Positions 44,708-52,156 of a DNA stretch of 64,000 nucleotides are shown here, piece after piece. Position numbers and translations under genes: made by a program. The first letter of the stretch is position 1. Each line of letters begins with the position of its first letter. This stretch comes from Mycolicibacterium nivoides (GTDB taxonomy: Bacteria > Actinomycetota > Actinomycetes > Mycobacteriales > Mycobacteriaceae): the NCBI RefSeq assembly GCF_003855255.1, contig NZ_CP034072.1:2843906-2907905 (forward strand), given 5' to 3'. The notes under the pieces are model-generated. The model saw nothing but the letters and a program-made list of their open reading frames with translations. It was not told the DNA's origin and made no database searches.

Positions 44708-44727
44708 ATGGGCAGTTATCAGCCCAT
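44708..44727. promoter_or_regulatory. Inverted repeat ATGGGC-N8-GCCCAT
   Basis: A 6-8-6 dyad in the AT-rich gap between the secreted protein and aldehyde dehydrogenase genes. It may be the terminator of the former or an operator of the latter. Confidence 0.35.
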
Positions 44728-44761
44728 ATACCCTTCATCAAGATCACAATCGGGAAGCTAT

Positions 44762-44777
44762 GTGAATAACTATTCAC
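44762..44777. promoter_or_regulatory. Perfect 7-2-7 palindrome before aldehyde dehydrogenase
   Basis: GTGAATA-AC-TATTCAC lies 15 bp upstream of the start codon, overlapping the probable 5' untranslated region. AT-rich and symmetrical, it is a good candidate repressor site; no regulator gene is adjacent. Confidence 0.45.
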
Positions 44778-44792
44778 GCGTTGGGGGCAGCG

Positions 44793-46223
44793 ATGACCGA
44801 AACAACATCCAGGAACGGCGACGACGCGCTCGTAGCGTCCGACGACGAACCGACCGAGGCCGACATCACCCGGATCACCAAGACCCTGCGGGCGACCTTT
44901 CGTAGCGGCCGGACGCGATCAGCACAGTGGCGAGCGGATCAGCTGAGCCGGCTGGCGCAGATGATGACCGATAACGAGGCGGCGATCATCGATGCGCTGT
45001 CGGCAGATCTCGGTCGCGCGCCCTTCGAATCCTGGCTGACCGATATCGCCGGCACCGTGGCCGAAGCACGTTACGCCGCAAAGCATGTCAGGCGCTGGAT
45101 GCGTCGCGACCGACGAATGCTCGAATTACCCCAGTTGCCCGGACGCGGTTGGGTCGAGTACGAGCCCTACGGGACCGTCCTGATCATCGGAACCTGGAAC
45201 CTCCCGTTCCTGCTCACGTTGGGGCCTGCCATCGGCGCCATCGCGGCCGGAAACACCGTCTTGGTCAAGCCTTCCGAATTCGCCCCGCAGACATCACGGC
45301 TGTTGACGGAGCTGGTTCCGCGCTACCTCGACCACGATGCGGTGGCCGTGGTCGAAGGAGGGCGCTCCACCAGCGAACTGCTGCTCGAGCAGGCGTTCGA
45401 TCGGATCTTGTTTACCGGCGGAGCCCAAACCGGCCGGAAGGTCCTGGCGGCGGCAGCACGGCATCTGACACCCGTCACCCTTGAGCTGGGCGGGAAGAGC
45501 CCGGTGATCCTTGCCGAGGACTGCGATGTCGACGCCGCGGCTGCCAGGGTCGCGTGGACGAAGCTCATCAATTCGGGGCAGGTCTGCGTCGCTCCCGATT
45601 ACGTGCTCGCACACCGCGGCGTCGCTGAGCGCTTCGTCGACGGGGTGTGCGATGCGTGGGTGCGGTACCGGGAGAAGCAGCCAAAAGGCATGCGGATTCT
45701 CAACATCGACCACGTTGAGCGCCTGGGTGAGTACCTGATCGAAACCCGTGGAGACATCATCTTCGGAGGCGGCATCGACCGGGCGTCGCTATCCGTAGAG
45801 CCGACGGTGGTGCTCAACCCAGACCCGTCCGAACCGCTGATGACCGAGGAGATCTTCGGGCCGATCCTTCCGGTGCTCACCGTCGATTCCCTGGATGACG
45901 CAATAGATTTCGTGAACGACAGACCCAAACCGCTTGCCGCCTATCTGTTCATCCGATCCCGCGGAGTGCGCGACCGCGTCGTCACCGAGGTGTCGGCCGG
46001 CGGAATGCTGATCAACCATGTGGCCTTCCAAGCCTCCACCACGCGACTGCCGTTCGGCGGGGTGGGCAACTCCGGCATGGGTGCCTACCACGGGCGTTGG
46101 GGCTTCCAGGAATTCAGCCACGCCAAGACGGTGCTCACCAAACCAACCCGGCCCGATCTGTCCAAGATGTTGTACCCGCCCTACAGCGACCGGGCCTGGA
46201 AGCTGGCGCGCAAGCTGTTCTGA
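44793..46223 (+). CDS. Aldehyde dehydrogenase, class 3-like (fatty aldehyde type)
   Basis: A 476-residue NAD(P)-dependent enzyme. GTVLIIGTWNLPFLLTLGPA binds cofactor with the following KPSEFAP; LFTGGAQTGRKVL follows; the catalytic Glu is in TLELGGKSPV and Cys in INSGQVCVAPDYVL; EEIFGPILPV and TTRLPFGGVGNSGMGAYHG are further family signatures. The last motif and C-terminus (FSHAKTVLTK) are those of ALDH3/fatty aldehyde dehydrogenases. A hydrophobic-basic tail (AWKLARKLF) may associate with membrane. It oxidises long-chain aldehydes to acids. Confidence 0.9.
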   Translation: MTETTSRNGDDALVASDDEPTEADITRITKTLRATFRSGRTRSAQWRADQLSRLAQMMTDNEAAIIDALSADLGRAPFESWLTDIAGTVAEARYAAKHVRRWMRRDRRMLELPQLPGRGWVEYEPYGTVLIIGTWNLPFLLTLGPAIGAIAAGNTVLVKPSEFAPQTSRLLTELVPRYLDHDAVAVVEGGRSTSELLLEQAFDRILFTGGAQTGRKVLAAAARHLTPVTLELGGKSPVILAEDCDVDAAAARVAWTKLINSGQVCVAPDYVLAHRGVAERFVDGVCDAWVRYREKQPKGMRILNIDHVERLGEYLIETRGDIIFGGGIDRASLSVEPTVVLNPDPSEPLMTEEIFGPILPVLTVDSLDDAIDFVNDRPKPLAAYLFIRSRGVRDRVVTEVSAGGMLINHVAFQASTTRLPFGGVGNSGMGAYHGRWGFQEFSHAKTVLTKPTRPDLSKMLYPPYSDRAWKLARKLF

Positions 46224-46235
46224 GCGACCTGTATC

Positions 46236-46628
46236 TCAGGTATCGAGGGCGTGCTTCACCAACTCGACGTCCAGTCTTGGAATGTGGACGTCGAATGACC
46301 CGGTGGCGCAGGCGAGATCGAACGCGGTGAACTTCGGCCCGACGGCTTTCTCACCCGATCCCGTCAGCGTCAGCGGCGGGTTCAGAGTGACGGCGTTCTT
46401 GTCCCGGCCGCGCCAGATCACGGGCTCACCGCGGGTGAGTGAGAGCGTTCCCAGCTTGGCCCGGGAGGTCGCCCCCTTGGGCCGCAGGAAGCAACTGACC
46501 TGCAGCGTCACCCCGGATTGCAGGTCGGAGAGATCCGCTGCGGGGTCCGGTCGCTTGCCTGCGAACCAGACCTTCAAGACGTCGGTGAAGGTCTGCGTGC
46601 CGGCCGCTCGACGGGTGTTCGATGCCAC
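46236..46628 (-). CDS. Hypothetical protein, about 130 residues
   Basis: The product begins VASNTRRAAGTQTFTDVLKV and contains LGTLSLTRGEPVIWRGRDK followed by VTLNPPLTLTGSGEKAVG, suggesting a beta-strand-rich domain. GTG 46628 is favoured: TTACACT, a fair -10, ends 8 bp upstream, consistent with a leaderless mRNA. The gene is convergent with the aldehyde dehydrogenase (12-bp gap) and downstream of a methyltransferase on the same strand. I do not recognise the family. Confidence 0.65.
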   Translation of the reverse strand: MASNTRRAAGTQTFTDVLKVWFAGKRPDPAADLSDLQSGVTLQVSCFLRPKGATSRAKLGTLSLTRGEPVIWRGRDKNAVTLNPPLTLTGSGEKAVGPKFTAFDLACATGSFDVHIPRLDVELVKHALDT

Positions 46629-46670
46629 AAGCGCAGAGTGTAATGAGGTTGGGGGCCTCTTCACCTGTTG

Positions 46671-47417
46671 TCAGGCCATCCCTCGCGCGGCCCACGCGGT
46701 GGCCCTCACCGTGAAGGGTCCGTTGCCCAGGTGCTCGCGAGCCACGGATTCGAGATGTGCACGACGGTCGTCGTCGAGGCCGTGGACATAGTCACCGGCG
46801 GGACCGACACCGAATGTGTATGGCTCCCACCACTCCTCGAACGTGGGATGCACGACATCGACCGCAAGAGCACGCTCGTCCACATCGCGCAGACCGGCTG
46901 CTTCGAATATCTCGCTGAGGTGCCCGCCGCGCGCCCCGGAGAGCAGCGCCTCGTCCTCGGCGTCAGGGTCGATGAGGTGAACGGCCTCCCAGAACGGTGC
47001 CAGCGCGCCGGTCGGACCGTCCCACACACACGCTGCGATGACGCCGTCGCGCCGCGTCACGCGCGCCATCTGCCGGATGCCGACCACCGGATCCGCCATG
47101 AAGTGCACGACCAATTGCGCCAGGGCAGCATCGAAAGCTGCTGTTTCATAGGGCAATTCCTCGGCAGCGCCCCGTCGCGCATCGATATCGGGAAATCGCG
47201 CGCGGATCGCGTCGACGAACGGCGGTGACGGGTCGATCGCTGCCACCTGGGCTCCGAGCGACAGCAGCTGCGCTGTCAGCGCCCCCGGTCCGCATCCCAC
47301 GTCGAGCACCTTGTCGCCCGCGCCGACGCCGGAAAACGCCGCGAACAACTCCGCAAGAGGCTCGGCGTACCGGCCCATGAAGCGTGTATAGGCGTCCGGC
47401 GGGACAACAAAACCCAC
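46671..47417 (-). CDS. Class I SAM-dependent methyltransferase
   Basis: A 248-residue methyltransferase. KVLDVGCGPGALTAQLLSLG is motif I, AAIDPSPPFVDAIRARFP the acidic post-I loop, FDAALAQLVVHFMADPVVG motif II-like, and VTRRDGVIAACVWDG follows. It belongs to the methyltransf_11/UbiE-like group acting on small molecules. GTG or ATG near 47417 gives an N-terminus (PPDAYTRFMGRYAEPLAELF) that is common in this subgroup. The substrate is unknown. Confidence 0.85.
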   Translation of the reverse strand: MGFVVPPDAYTRFMGRYAEPLAELFAAFSGVGAGDKVLDVGCGPGALTAQLLSLGAQVAAIDPSPPFVDAIRARFPDIDARRGAAEELPYETAAFDAALAQLVVHFMADPVVGIRQMARVTRRDGVIAACVWDGPTGALAPFWEAVHLIDPDAEDEALLSGARGGHLSEIFEAAGLRDVDERALAVDVVHPTFEEWWEPYTFGVGPAGDYVHGLDDDRRAHLESVAREHLGNGPFTVRATAWAARGMA

Positions 47418-47473
47418 GAGAAAATGCTACGTCGCCGGCCCCGTCAACAGGCCAATTCCAGGTGCGCCCACAT

Positions 47474-47881
47474 TCACACCAGATCCTCGAAGCTGTCCTC
47501 GCCGGGACGCCAGACCATCCAGGCCCCGTCGTCGAATCCCGTGAGCATCGCGATCTCGACGTAGACCTCGTCCAACATCGGATGGATCACGAGTGTGCCC
47601 GTATCGAGTTCGATGCGAAGTCCGCTACCGGTCCGCTCAGCAGTCGAGGCCACGGTGCCAGGGGTCAACTTGCGCAGGCTGTCCGCGTAGCCGAGGTCAG
47701 TTTCCCGCCATACGCGGCCAGCACTTTCGACCACCGGCCAGACGTAGCAGGCGAGAACGGCTGGTTCTCCCCCACTGGCCGCCCCGTCGAATTTCAGGTG
47801 TACGTAGTCGTTGAGGACGATCTCGACCGAATACAGTCGCGCTCCGACGAGCCGGGAAAGCAGTTCGTTCGGGATATACAT
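47474..47881 (-). CDS. Hypothetical protein, 135 residues
   Basis: Starts MYIPNELLSRLVGARLYSVE and ends WRPGEDSFEDLV. A pattern of alternating hydrophobic residues (IVLNDYVHLKFDG, LACYVWPVV, IHPMLDEVYVEIAML) suggests a beta-rich single domain. No TM helix, signal peptide or catalytic motif is seen. It is divergent from the VOC gene (64-bp gap). The family is not recognised; coding status is supported by codon bias and absence of a better frame. Confidence 0.7.
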   Translation of the reverse strand: MYIPNELLSRLVGARLYSVEIVLNDYVHLKFDGAASGGEPAVLACYVWPVVESAGRVWRETDLGYADSLRKLTPGTVASTAERTGSGLRIELDTGTLVIHPMLDEVYVEIAMLTGFDDGAWMVWRPGEDSFEDLV

Positions 47882-47945
47882 CGGCCCTCACTGTCGGTGT
47901 GGTGGAAGGATCTGCGTGCAGTGTCGCGGACTCCGGGGAGGAACG

Positions 47946-48332
47946 ATGGTCAACCGCTGGTCTGGAGTGACGATCGATTGCGCCGATCCCATTCGGATGT
48001 CGGCTTTCTGGGCCGCGCTGCTCGGTATTCCAGCGTCGGGCGAGCATGGGGATGATCCGAACTGGGCGACGGTGGGCTCGCGGTCGGGACCGTTTCCCCG
48101 ACTCACGTTCCAGCGCGTACCCGAACCGAAGGCCACAAAGGTGCGCATCCACCTCGACGTGCAGGTAGACGACGTCGCCGCTGGCCGCGAGCAGGTCGAG
48201 GCCCTCGGCGGACGGTGGGCGGGCATCCGCAACGACTACGACGAGGGCGTGGTCCTCGTCATGCTCGATCCTGAAGGGCACGAATTCTGCTTGGTCCAGT
48301 ACTTCGAGGACCGCGCAGCTACTTGCGGTTGA
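47946..48332 (+). CDS. VOC-superfamily (glyoxalase-like) protein
   Basis: A 128-residue glyoxalase/bleomycin-resistance fold protein. The beta-alpha-beta modules are visible as WSGVTIDCADPIRMSAFWAA and VRIHLDVQVDDVAAGREQVE, with VLVMLDPEGHEFCLVQ at the end carrying a typical metal-ligand Glu. It matches the glyoxalase_6/PhnB-like group. ATG 47946 follows GGGGAGGAA at ideal spacing. The 3' end overlaps the convergent DUF1801-like gene by 14 bp. Confidence 0.87.
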   Translation: MVNRWSGVTIDCADPIRMSAFWAALLGIPASGEHGDDPNWATVGSRSGPFPRLTFQRVPEPKATKVRIHLDVQVDDVAAGREQVEALGGRWAGIRNDYDEGVVLVMLDPEGHEFCLVQYFEDRAATCG

Positions 48333-48660
48333 CCCTGACCGCCTCTTGAATCAGCGCTTTGAACGCGTCCACATCCAGTTCGTCGTCTTCGCGCAGGTCA
48401 ATGGAACGCCCCACTGGCGCTTCGAGGCTGGCGTTGAACAAATGGTCCGGGTCTTTCACCGACGAGCCTTTGGCGAAATTCACCTTGACCTTGCCCTTGT
48501 ACATCTCCAGCGTGCAGATCAGGCCATCCAGCGAGAACGCCGGCACGCCGTCAGGATTCGATGGCTTGCGCCACTTGATCTCCTCGACGACGTCAGGTTC
48601 GGCCTGTTTGATCAACGACCGGATCTCATCGACCCGATCGACGCGCCAATCCCCACTCAC
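48319..48660 (-). CDS. DUF1801 domain protein
   Basis: A 113-residue small protein. VDEIRSLIKQAEPDVVEEIK followed by WRKPSNPDGVPAFSLDG and CTLEMYKGKVKVNFAKGSSV is the YdhG-like DUF1801 fold; the conserved W-x-x-P-x-x-x segment is present. GTG 48660 is chosen because the conserved region starts some ten residues later. A second DUF1801-type protein is encoded at 49627-49986. Molecular role is unknown. Confidence 0.78.
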   Translation of the reverse strand: MSGDWRVDRVDEIRSLIKQAEPDVVEEIKWRKPSNPDGVPAFSLDGLICTLEMYKGKVKVNFAKGSSVKDPDHLFNASLEAPVGRSIDLREDDELDVDAFKALIQEAVRVNRK

Positions 48661-48701
48661 AGCCGTCAATGTACTCCGACCAACGGCGCACGACTGCCCG
48701 A

Positions 48702-48759
48702 CGAGCGTGGGTCCTGTGCACGGAAAAGAGGCCTGATGCGTGCATATCCCCCACGCTCG
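48702..48759. repeat. Dispersed imperfect hairpin repeat, copy 2
   Basis: Arms 48702-48722 and 48739-48759 pair at 17 of 21 positions around a 16-bp loop. The outer parts, CGAGCGTGGG and CCCACGCTCG, are perfect. It lies in the divergent gap between the DUF1801 and SnoaL-like genes. Confidence 0.75.
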
Positions 48760-48778
48760 CGGGATACGGTTTTCTGCC

Positions 48779-49159
48779 ATGGCTGACGACAACCTGCGGG
48801 CTGCTCTTGAGGCACATTGGGCGTCATCCGACATGAACGACTTCGACGCCGAACATCAGATCTACCGCACCGACGCGGTCCTCGAATATCCCCAGTCAGG
48901 TGAGCGGATCCGCGGGCGGGACAGTATTCAGGCTTCGCGCGAAGCCCAGCCGAACGCCAAACGCTTCACGGTCCGCCGCATCCTCGGTGGCGGGGATCTC
49001 TGGATCAGCGAGCTCGTGCTGACCTACGACGGACAACCGTCCTATGTCGTGAGCATCATGGAATTCGTGGACGGCGAAGTCGTCCGCGAGACCCAGTACT
49101 TCGGGGATCCGTTCAGCCCCGGGCCATCCCGCGCTCAGTGGGTCGAATCGATGGAGTGA
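48779..49159 (+). CDS. SnoaL-like/NTF2-fold protein
   Basis: A 126-residue single-domain protein. DDNLRAALEAHWASSDMNDF, then TDAVLEYPQSGERIRGRDSI and VVSIMEFVDGEVVRETQYFG are the recognisable pieces of SnoaL_2 proteins: an N-terminal helix, a short YPQSGE loop and a long curved sheet with ISELVLTYDG. Members include small-molecule cyclases, isomerases and proteins of unknown function. It is tail-to-tail with the YCII-like gene with a 5-bp gap. Confidence 0.82.
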   Translation: MADDNLRAALEAHWASSDMNDFDAEHQIYRTDAVLEYPQSGERIRGRDSIQASREAQPNAKRFTVRRILGGGDLWISELVLTYDGQPSYVVSIMEFVDGEVVRETQYFGDPFSPGPSRAQWVESME

Positions 49160-49164
49160 CCGGT

Positions 49165-49497
49165 CTAGCTCGGTGGCAGCGGACATTCGAGAACCGCGAT
49201 CGAGTTGCCGGAGAAGAACTGCAGATGTGGATGCTCGGCGAAGATCTTCACCGCCTCGTCATGTGAATCCGCTTCCACGATCGTGTAGCCAGTCGCGCTG
49301 TCGGTGAAGTCTTCAACGCCTTGCGCCGATACCAACTTCTTGGCGTTCAGTGGTGCGCCAGGGTCGACAATGGCGCTCTCGTGCGACTGCGCCCACGAGG
49401 CCCACGCGGTCATGAATTCCGACTGCTGTTGCGCGGTGATTTCGGCTTTGTCCGCTTCATCTGCCGCGCCATTGAAGATCGCGAGGAACTTGCCCAT
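49165..49497 (-). CDS. YCII-related domain protein
   Basis: A 110-residue protein: MGKFLAIFNGAADEADKAEI at the start and GYTIVEADSHDEAVKIFAEH, HPHLQFF, IAVLECPLPP at the end, as in YCII/DGPF-domain proteins sometimes fused to ECF sigma factors. The fold is ferredoxin-like with unknown activity. ATG 49497 is supported by the conserved N-terminal strand. Confidence 0.8.
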   Translation of the reverse strand: MGKFLAIFNGAADEADKAEITAQQQSEFMTAWASWAQSHESAIVDPGAPLNAKKLVSAQGVEDFTDSATGYTIVEADSHDEAVKIFAEHPHLQFFSGNSIAVLECPLPPS

Positions 49498-49552
49498 GTC
49501 CGCACCATACTGGCGCACCACGCCATGCTTCCGCTGCCACCTTGGTTGCCCG

Positions 49553-49612
49553 GCGAGCGTGGGCCCTATGCACGAAATCCGCACCGAATTCGTGCATAGC
49601 CCCCACGCTCGC
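49553..49612. repeat. Dispersed hairpin repeat, copy 3 (best conserved)
   Basis: Arms 49553-49576 and 49589-49612 pair at 22 of 24 positions around a 12-bp loop. Outer ends GCGAGCGTGGG / CCCACGCTCGC are perfect. It stands between two same-strand genes. Confidence 0.8.
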
Positions 49613-49626
49613 ATCCGCTGCAGTTC

Positions 49627-49986
49627 CTATTCGATGGCGGCGCGGACGATCTCGGCAACACGCCGCTCGGTGGCGTCGTCGAGGCCATCCAAGTACCAGG
49701 CCGCCGGAATCAAGAGGCCATCCTTGCCCCCGGATGGCTTCAGCGTGGCCTTCTCGCTCACCCCGAGGCTCATCCGCTCGTCGTTCCGGAAGAAGACCAG
49801 GACAGGACTGCTCGCGGACTTCGCATAGCCCGGCATGCCGTACCAGATGCGCGGCTTGAGTTCCGGCGCAGCAGCGATGATCACGTCGTGCATGCGTCGC
49901 ATCACAGCCCGCGCAGGCTCATCCATTCCCTCGATCTTGTCGAGGACCTGCTTGAGGTTCTTGTCGTCCTTGGCAACCACTGTCAT
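49627..49986 (-). CDS. DUF1801 domain protein (iron chaperone Fra/YdhG-like)
   Basis: A 119-residue protein with LKQVLDKIEGMDEPARAVMR, KPRIWYGMPGYAKSASSPVL and FFRNDERMSLGVSEKATLKP, the latter two being the core of the YdhG_co family. ATG 49986 follows a GAAAGGA ribosome site. Paralogous in fold to the protein at 48319-48660. It is the last conserved-type gene before the low-G+C island. Confidence 0.82.
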   Translation of the reverse strand: MTVVAKDDKNLKQVLDKIEGMDEPARAVMRRMHDVIIAAAPELKPRIWYGMPGYAKSASSPVLVFFRNDERMSLGVSEKATLKPSGGKDGLLIPAAWYLDGLDDATERRVAEIVRAAIE

Positions 49987-50097
49987 GTCCTTTCGCCTGC
50001 CGGTATCGATCCACCGGCACAATGGAATTGGCGCGCCAGAAGGCGCAGCACCCCATTCGGACATGTCCTGATCAGCTCAGGCCCCTCCGCAATGATT

Positions 50098-50115
50098 CAG
50101 GTGATCGTTCACCTG
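50098..50115. repeat. Perfect 7-4-7 inverted repeat in the island's left margin
   Basis: CAGGTGA-TCGT-TCACCTG lies in the 292-bp gap (49987-50278) between the DUF1801 gene and the OLD nuclease gene. Apart from this repeat and two ychF-tail copies, I see no gene in that gap. Confidence 0.5.
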
Positions 50116-50175
50116 GAAGCGCAGACTGTGGCGGCAGACATCGTCGCCACGTCAGGCACGTTAACACGCGGTTCC

Positions 50176-50194
50176 CACGTCGAACCGGAACTCC
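50176..50194 (-). repeat. Degenerate ychF 3'-end copy (tail D)
   Basis: CACGTCGAACCGGAACTCC matches the last codons of ychF (53222-53240) at 17 of 19 positions. Read on the minus strand it corresponds to the -EFRFNV end with changes. It is the outermost and most degenerate relic. Confidence 0.55.
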
Positions 50195-50211
50195 GGCGCG
50201 CCCCGGCGACT

Positions 50212-50236
50212 ACACGTTGAAGCGGAACTCCACCAC
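50212..50236 (-). repeat. ychF 3'-end copy (tail A), 25 bp identical
   Basis: Positions 50212-50236 are identical to 53221-53245, the 3' end of ychF. On the minus strand it reads VVEFRFNV followed by TAG, so it keeps the frame and a stop codon of a former ychF end. It lies 42 bp past the OLD-nuclease stop. Confidence 0.85.
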
Positions 50237-50278
50237 ATTTCGTTGCCAAACAACGTCTACAGCCGGAAGGGCGTACGC

Positions 50279-52003
50279 CTAACGGAACACCGGGACGGAC
50301 TTCGGCTTGCGTACGGCGGCTGAACCATTGTGACCATTCGCAGCCTCGATGAGCTGGGCGAGTGCCGCCATCTTCTTATGGAGGTCAAGGTGATTCAGAC
50401 CGGAATCCCATCGCCGAACTACCGCTTTGGCAACCTTGATCTTGTCGGGCCGGTTGTCCTTCGAGGCGACGGGCCGCAATGCATCAGACCAGCGATCTGT
50501 GTTCGCTGTCAGCTTCTTTTTGGGGTACAGCTGTCCGAGAACAGCCGACAACAACTCCTGCGGAACGTAGTTCTCAATGTTCCGGCCTTGCGTTATCCAG
50601 ACCATCCCAGGCTCTTCCATCTCGTCTCGCACACGCCGCTTCGTGGCATTAAGCGCGCTCTGCGCGGAGGCTTTGTCGCTATCTATCACGATTGCCAGAT
50701 GCCGGTTCAACCGCCGCAGTTTGATGAACTCACTGACTTCGGGGTCCGTCGATGTGAGGTGGTTGAGCAATCGGCCGCCGTAAAACATGATGGTGTAATC
50801 GATGCCCTCGCGCAGGTCAGGATTTAACAGCTCCAGCCAATGAGAGATGTAGATTCGATCAGAGGGACCCTCAACCCACACAGCGCAGTTCGTTTGAAGT
50901 AAGTCGCTTGGCCGATAGCCTAGGTCGTAGCAGAGGTCGCTCAGGTTTTGCGGCGTTCCCGCGAAGGCGAGCTCCGTTCCAGTCTGCGTATATGTGGCAT
51001 GAAAGACGGTCGCGATTGATGAATCCAGCATGTTCGCTGAGTGAGTAGCGATTATGTACTGGTTGTCAGTCTCATCGTGCAGGTACCGAAGTAGCTTTCG
51101 CTGCAGGAGGGGATGCAGGTGCACTTCTGGCTCCTCAATGCACACCACGGTTTTCTGTTCAATCGAGGCATAAGCGGCCAGCATGATTACCTGCGAGATG
51201 CCGCTGCCCAGGTGTTCAAGCGGCAGGAGAAGATCACCCCGACGAACATTCAGCTGAGTCCGCGTATGCGGAATCTCTAAAGTTGCGTCGTCATCGTCGA
51301 TTACCCAGCGCAAAAAGTCCCTGATGGCAGCGAACCTCTTACGATCGTCGTCTTGGTGCCACTCTGGCCGACTGAGTGCTGCAAGCTTTTCAATGATCGC
51401 TGCACCGTCGAGAGTGTCTTCGATTCGACGGGACGCTTGGACGAACCGGACCTTAGGGAACGTAAGCAGCGACTGCAGTTGCCTCAGCACTTCGGCTGCG
51501 TTCTCTCTCGGATCGCTGGAATAACTTGACATTCGTGACTGTATGTAGGCGGTAACTGCCTGCCGCGCGTCGGAGTCGCCCAGTGCCACCGATTGCCAGT
51601 AGTAGGCCGGTGCATTTCCATCGATTTTCGAGCGGATCCACACACCGCCATCGCCGCGAAGGTCAATCGCCGAGCTCTTCAGAATCTGTCGGAAGAGCTC
51701 GACCTGTTGCCCCTGAGTAATGTTCTGCGCCGCACAGAATTCCGCATGCACGGACGCTGCATCGCCGATACGCACTGCCAATTCGAACGTCGGCGGGTTG
51801 GACGTCTGCGGGATGTCGAGCCCCTGTGGCTGCTTGCCAATCATCTCTGGCATGTCACGAATTACGCGCAGCACGTTCGACTTACCGCTGTTATTCTGCC
51901 CAGCGATCAGATTGACCTTGGCGAGGGGATCCATGTACTGAACGCCACCAAAAAAGCTACGAAAACCAGTGAACCCAAACCCGGGAAGCTCCTGCACAGA
52001 CAC
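50279..52003 (-). CDS. OLD-family ATP-dependent nuclease (ABC-type ATPase with TOPRIM domain)
   Basis: A 574-residue protein. The ATPase part has Walker A GQNNSGKS (35-42), signature LGSGISQV (265-272), Walker B VVCIEEPEVHLHP (286-298) and H-loop ATHS (319-322). The TOPRIM nuclease part has VWVEGPSD with Glu378 and IVIDSDK with Asp441/Asp443. OLD nucleases defend against phages alone or with partners (GajB helicase in Gabija, AriB in PARIS, retrons). None of those partners is here; the neighbour is a membrane-anchored HNH protein. Visibly lower G+C and different codon use than neighbours indicate transfer. Start GTG 52003 gives the conserved FTGFRSF strand near residue 11. Confidence 0.88.
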   Translation of the reverse strand: MSVQELPGFGFTGFRSFFGGVQYMDPLAKVNLIAGQNNSGKSNVLRVIRDMPEMIGKQPQGLDIPQTSNPPTFELAVRIGDAASVHAEFCAAQNITQGQQVELFRQILKSSAIDLRGDGGVWIRSKIDGNAPAYYWQSVALGDSDARQAVTAYIQSRMSSYSSDPRENAAEVLRQLQSLLTFPKVRFVQASRRIEDTLDGAAIIEKLAALSRPEWHQDDDRKRFAAIRDFLRWVIDDDDATLEIPHTRTQLNVRRGDLLLPLEHLGSGISQVIMLAAYASIEQKTVVCIEEPEVHLHPLLQRKLLRYLHDETDNQYIIATHSANMLDSSIATVFHATYTQTGTELAFAGTPQNLSDLCYDLGYRPSDLLQTNCAVWVEGPSDRIYISHWLELLNPDLREGIDYTIMFYGGRLLNHLTSTDPEVSEFIKLRRLNRHLAIVIDSDKASAQSALNATKRRVRDEMEEPGMVWITQGRNIENYVPQELLSAVLGQLYPKKKLTANTDRWSDALRPVASKDNRPDKIKVAKAVVRRWDSGLNHLDLHKKMAALAQLIEAANGHNGSAAVRKPKSVPVFR

Positions 52004-52090
52004 ATTCCATCAGACTGACATACGCATCGGGCCTAGTTCACAACTCATTGCTACAGCCAGAACGGGGTGACTGACGTTCCGGTGCCGGCT

Positions 52091-52121
52091 ATACGTTGAA
52101 GCGAAACTTCATCACGTCGCC
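52091..52121 (-). repeat. Diverged ychF 3'-end copy (tail B)
   Basis: Matches 53221-53251 at 27 of 31 positions. On the minus strand it reads GDVMKFRFNV and TAG, where the native gene has [10 protein letters not shown] and TGA; the changes suggest it came from another species' ychF. It lies 35 bp past the HNH-gene stop. Confidence 0.82.
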
Positions 52122-52156
52122 GCGCCCTCGATTGCCTTTGCACCCGCGCACCCAGG

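Noticed and set aside
50279..52003. Calling the OLD gene Gabija GajA or PARIS AriA
   Set aside because: No UvrD-like GajB helicase or AriB is adjacent, and the flanking gene is an HNH protein. Family-level OLD assignment is all the sequence supports.
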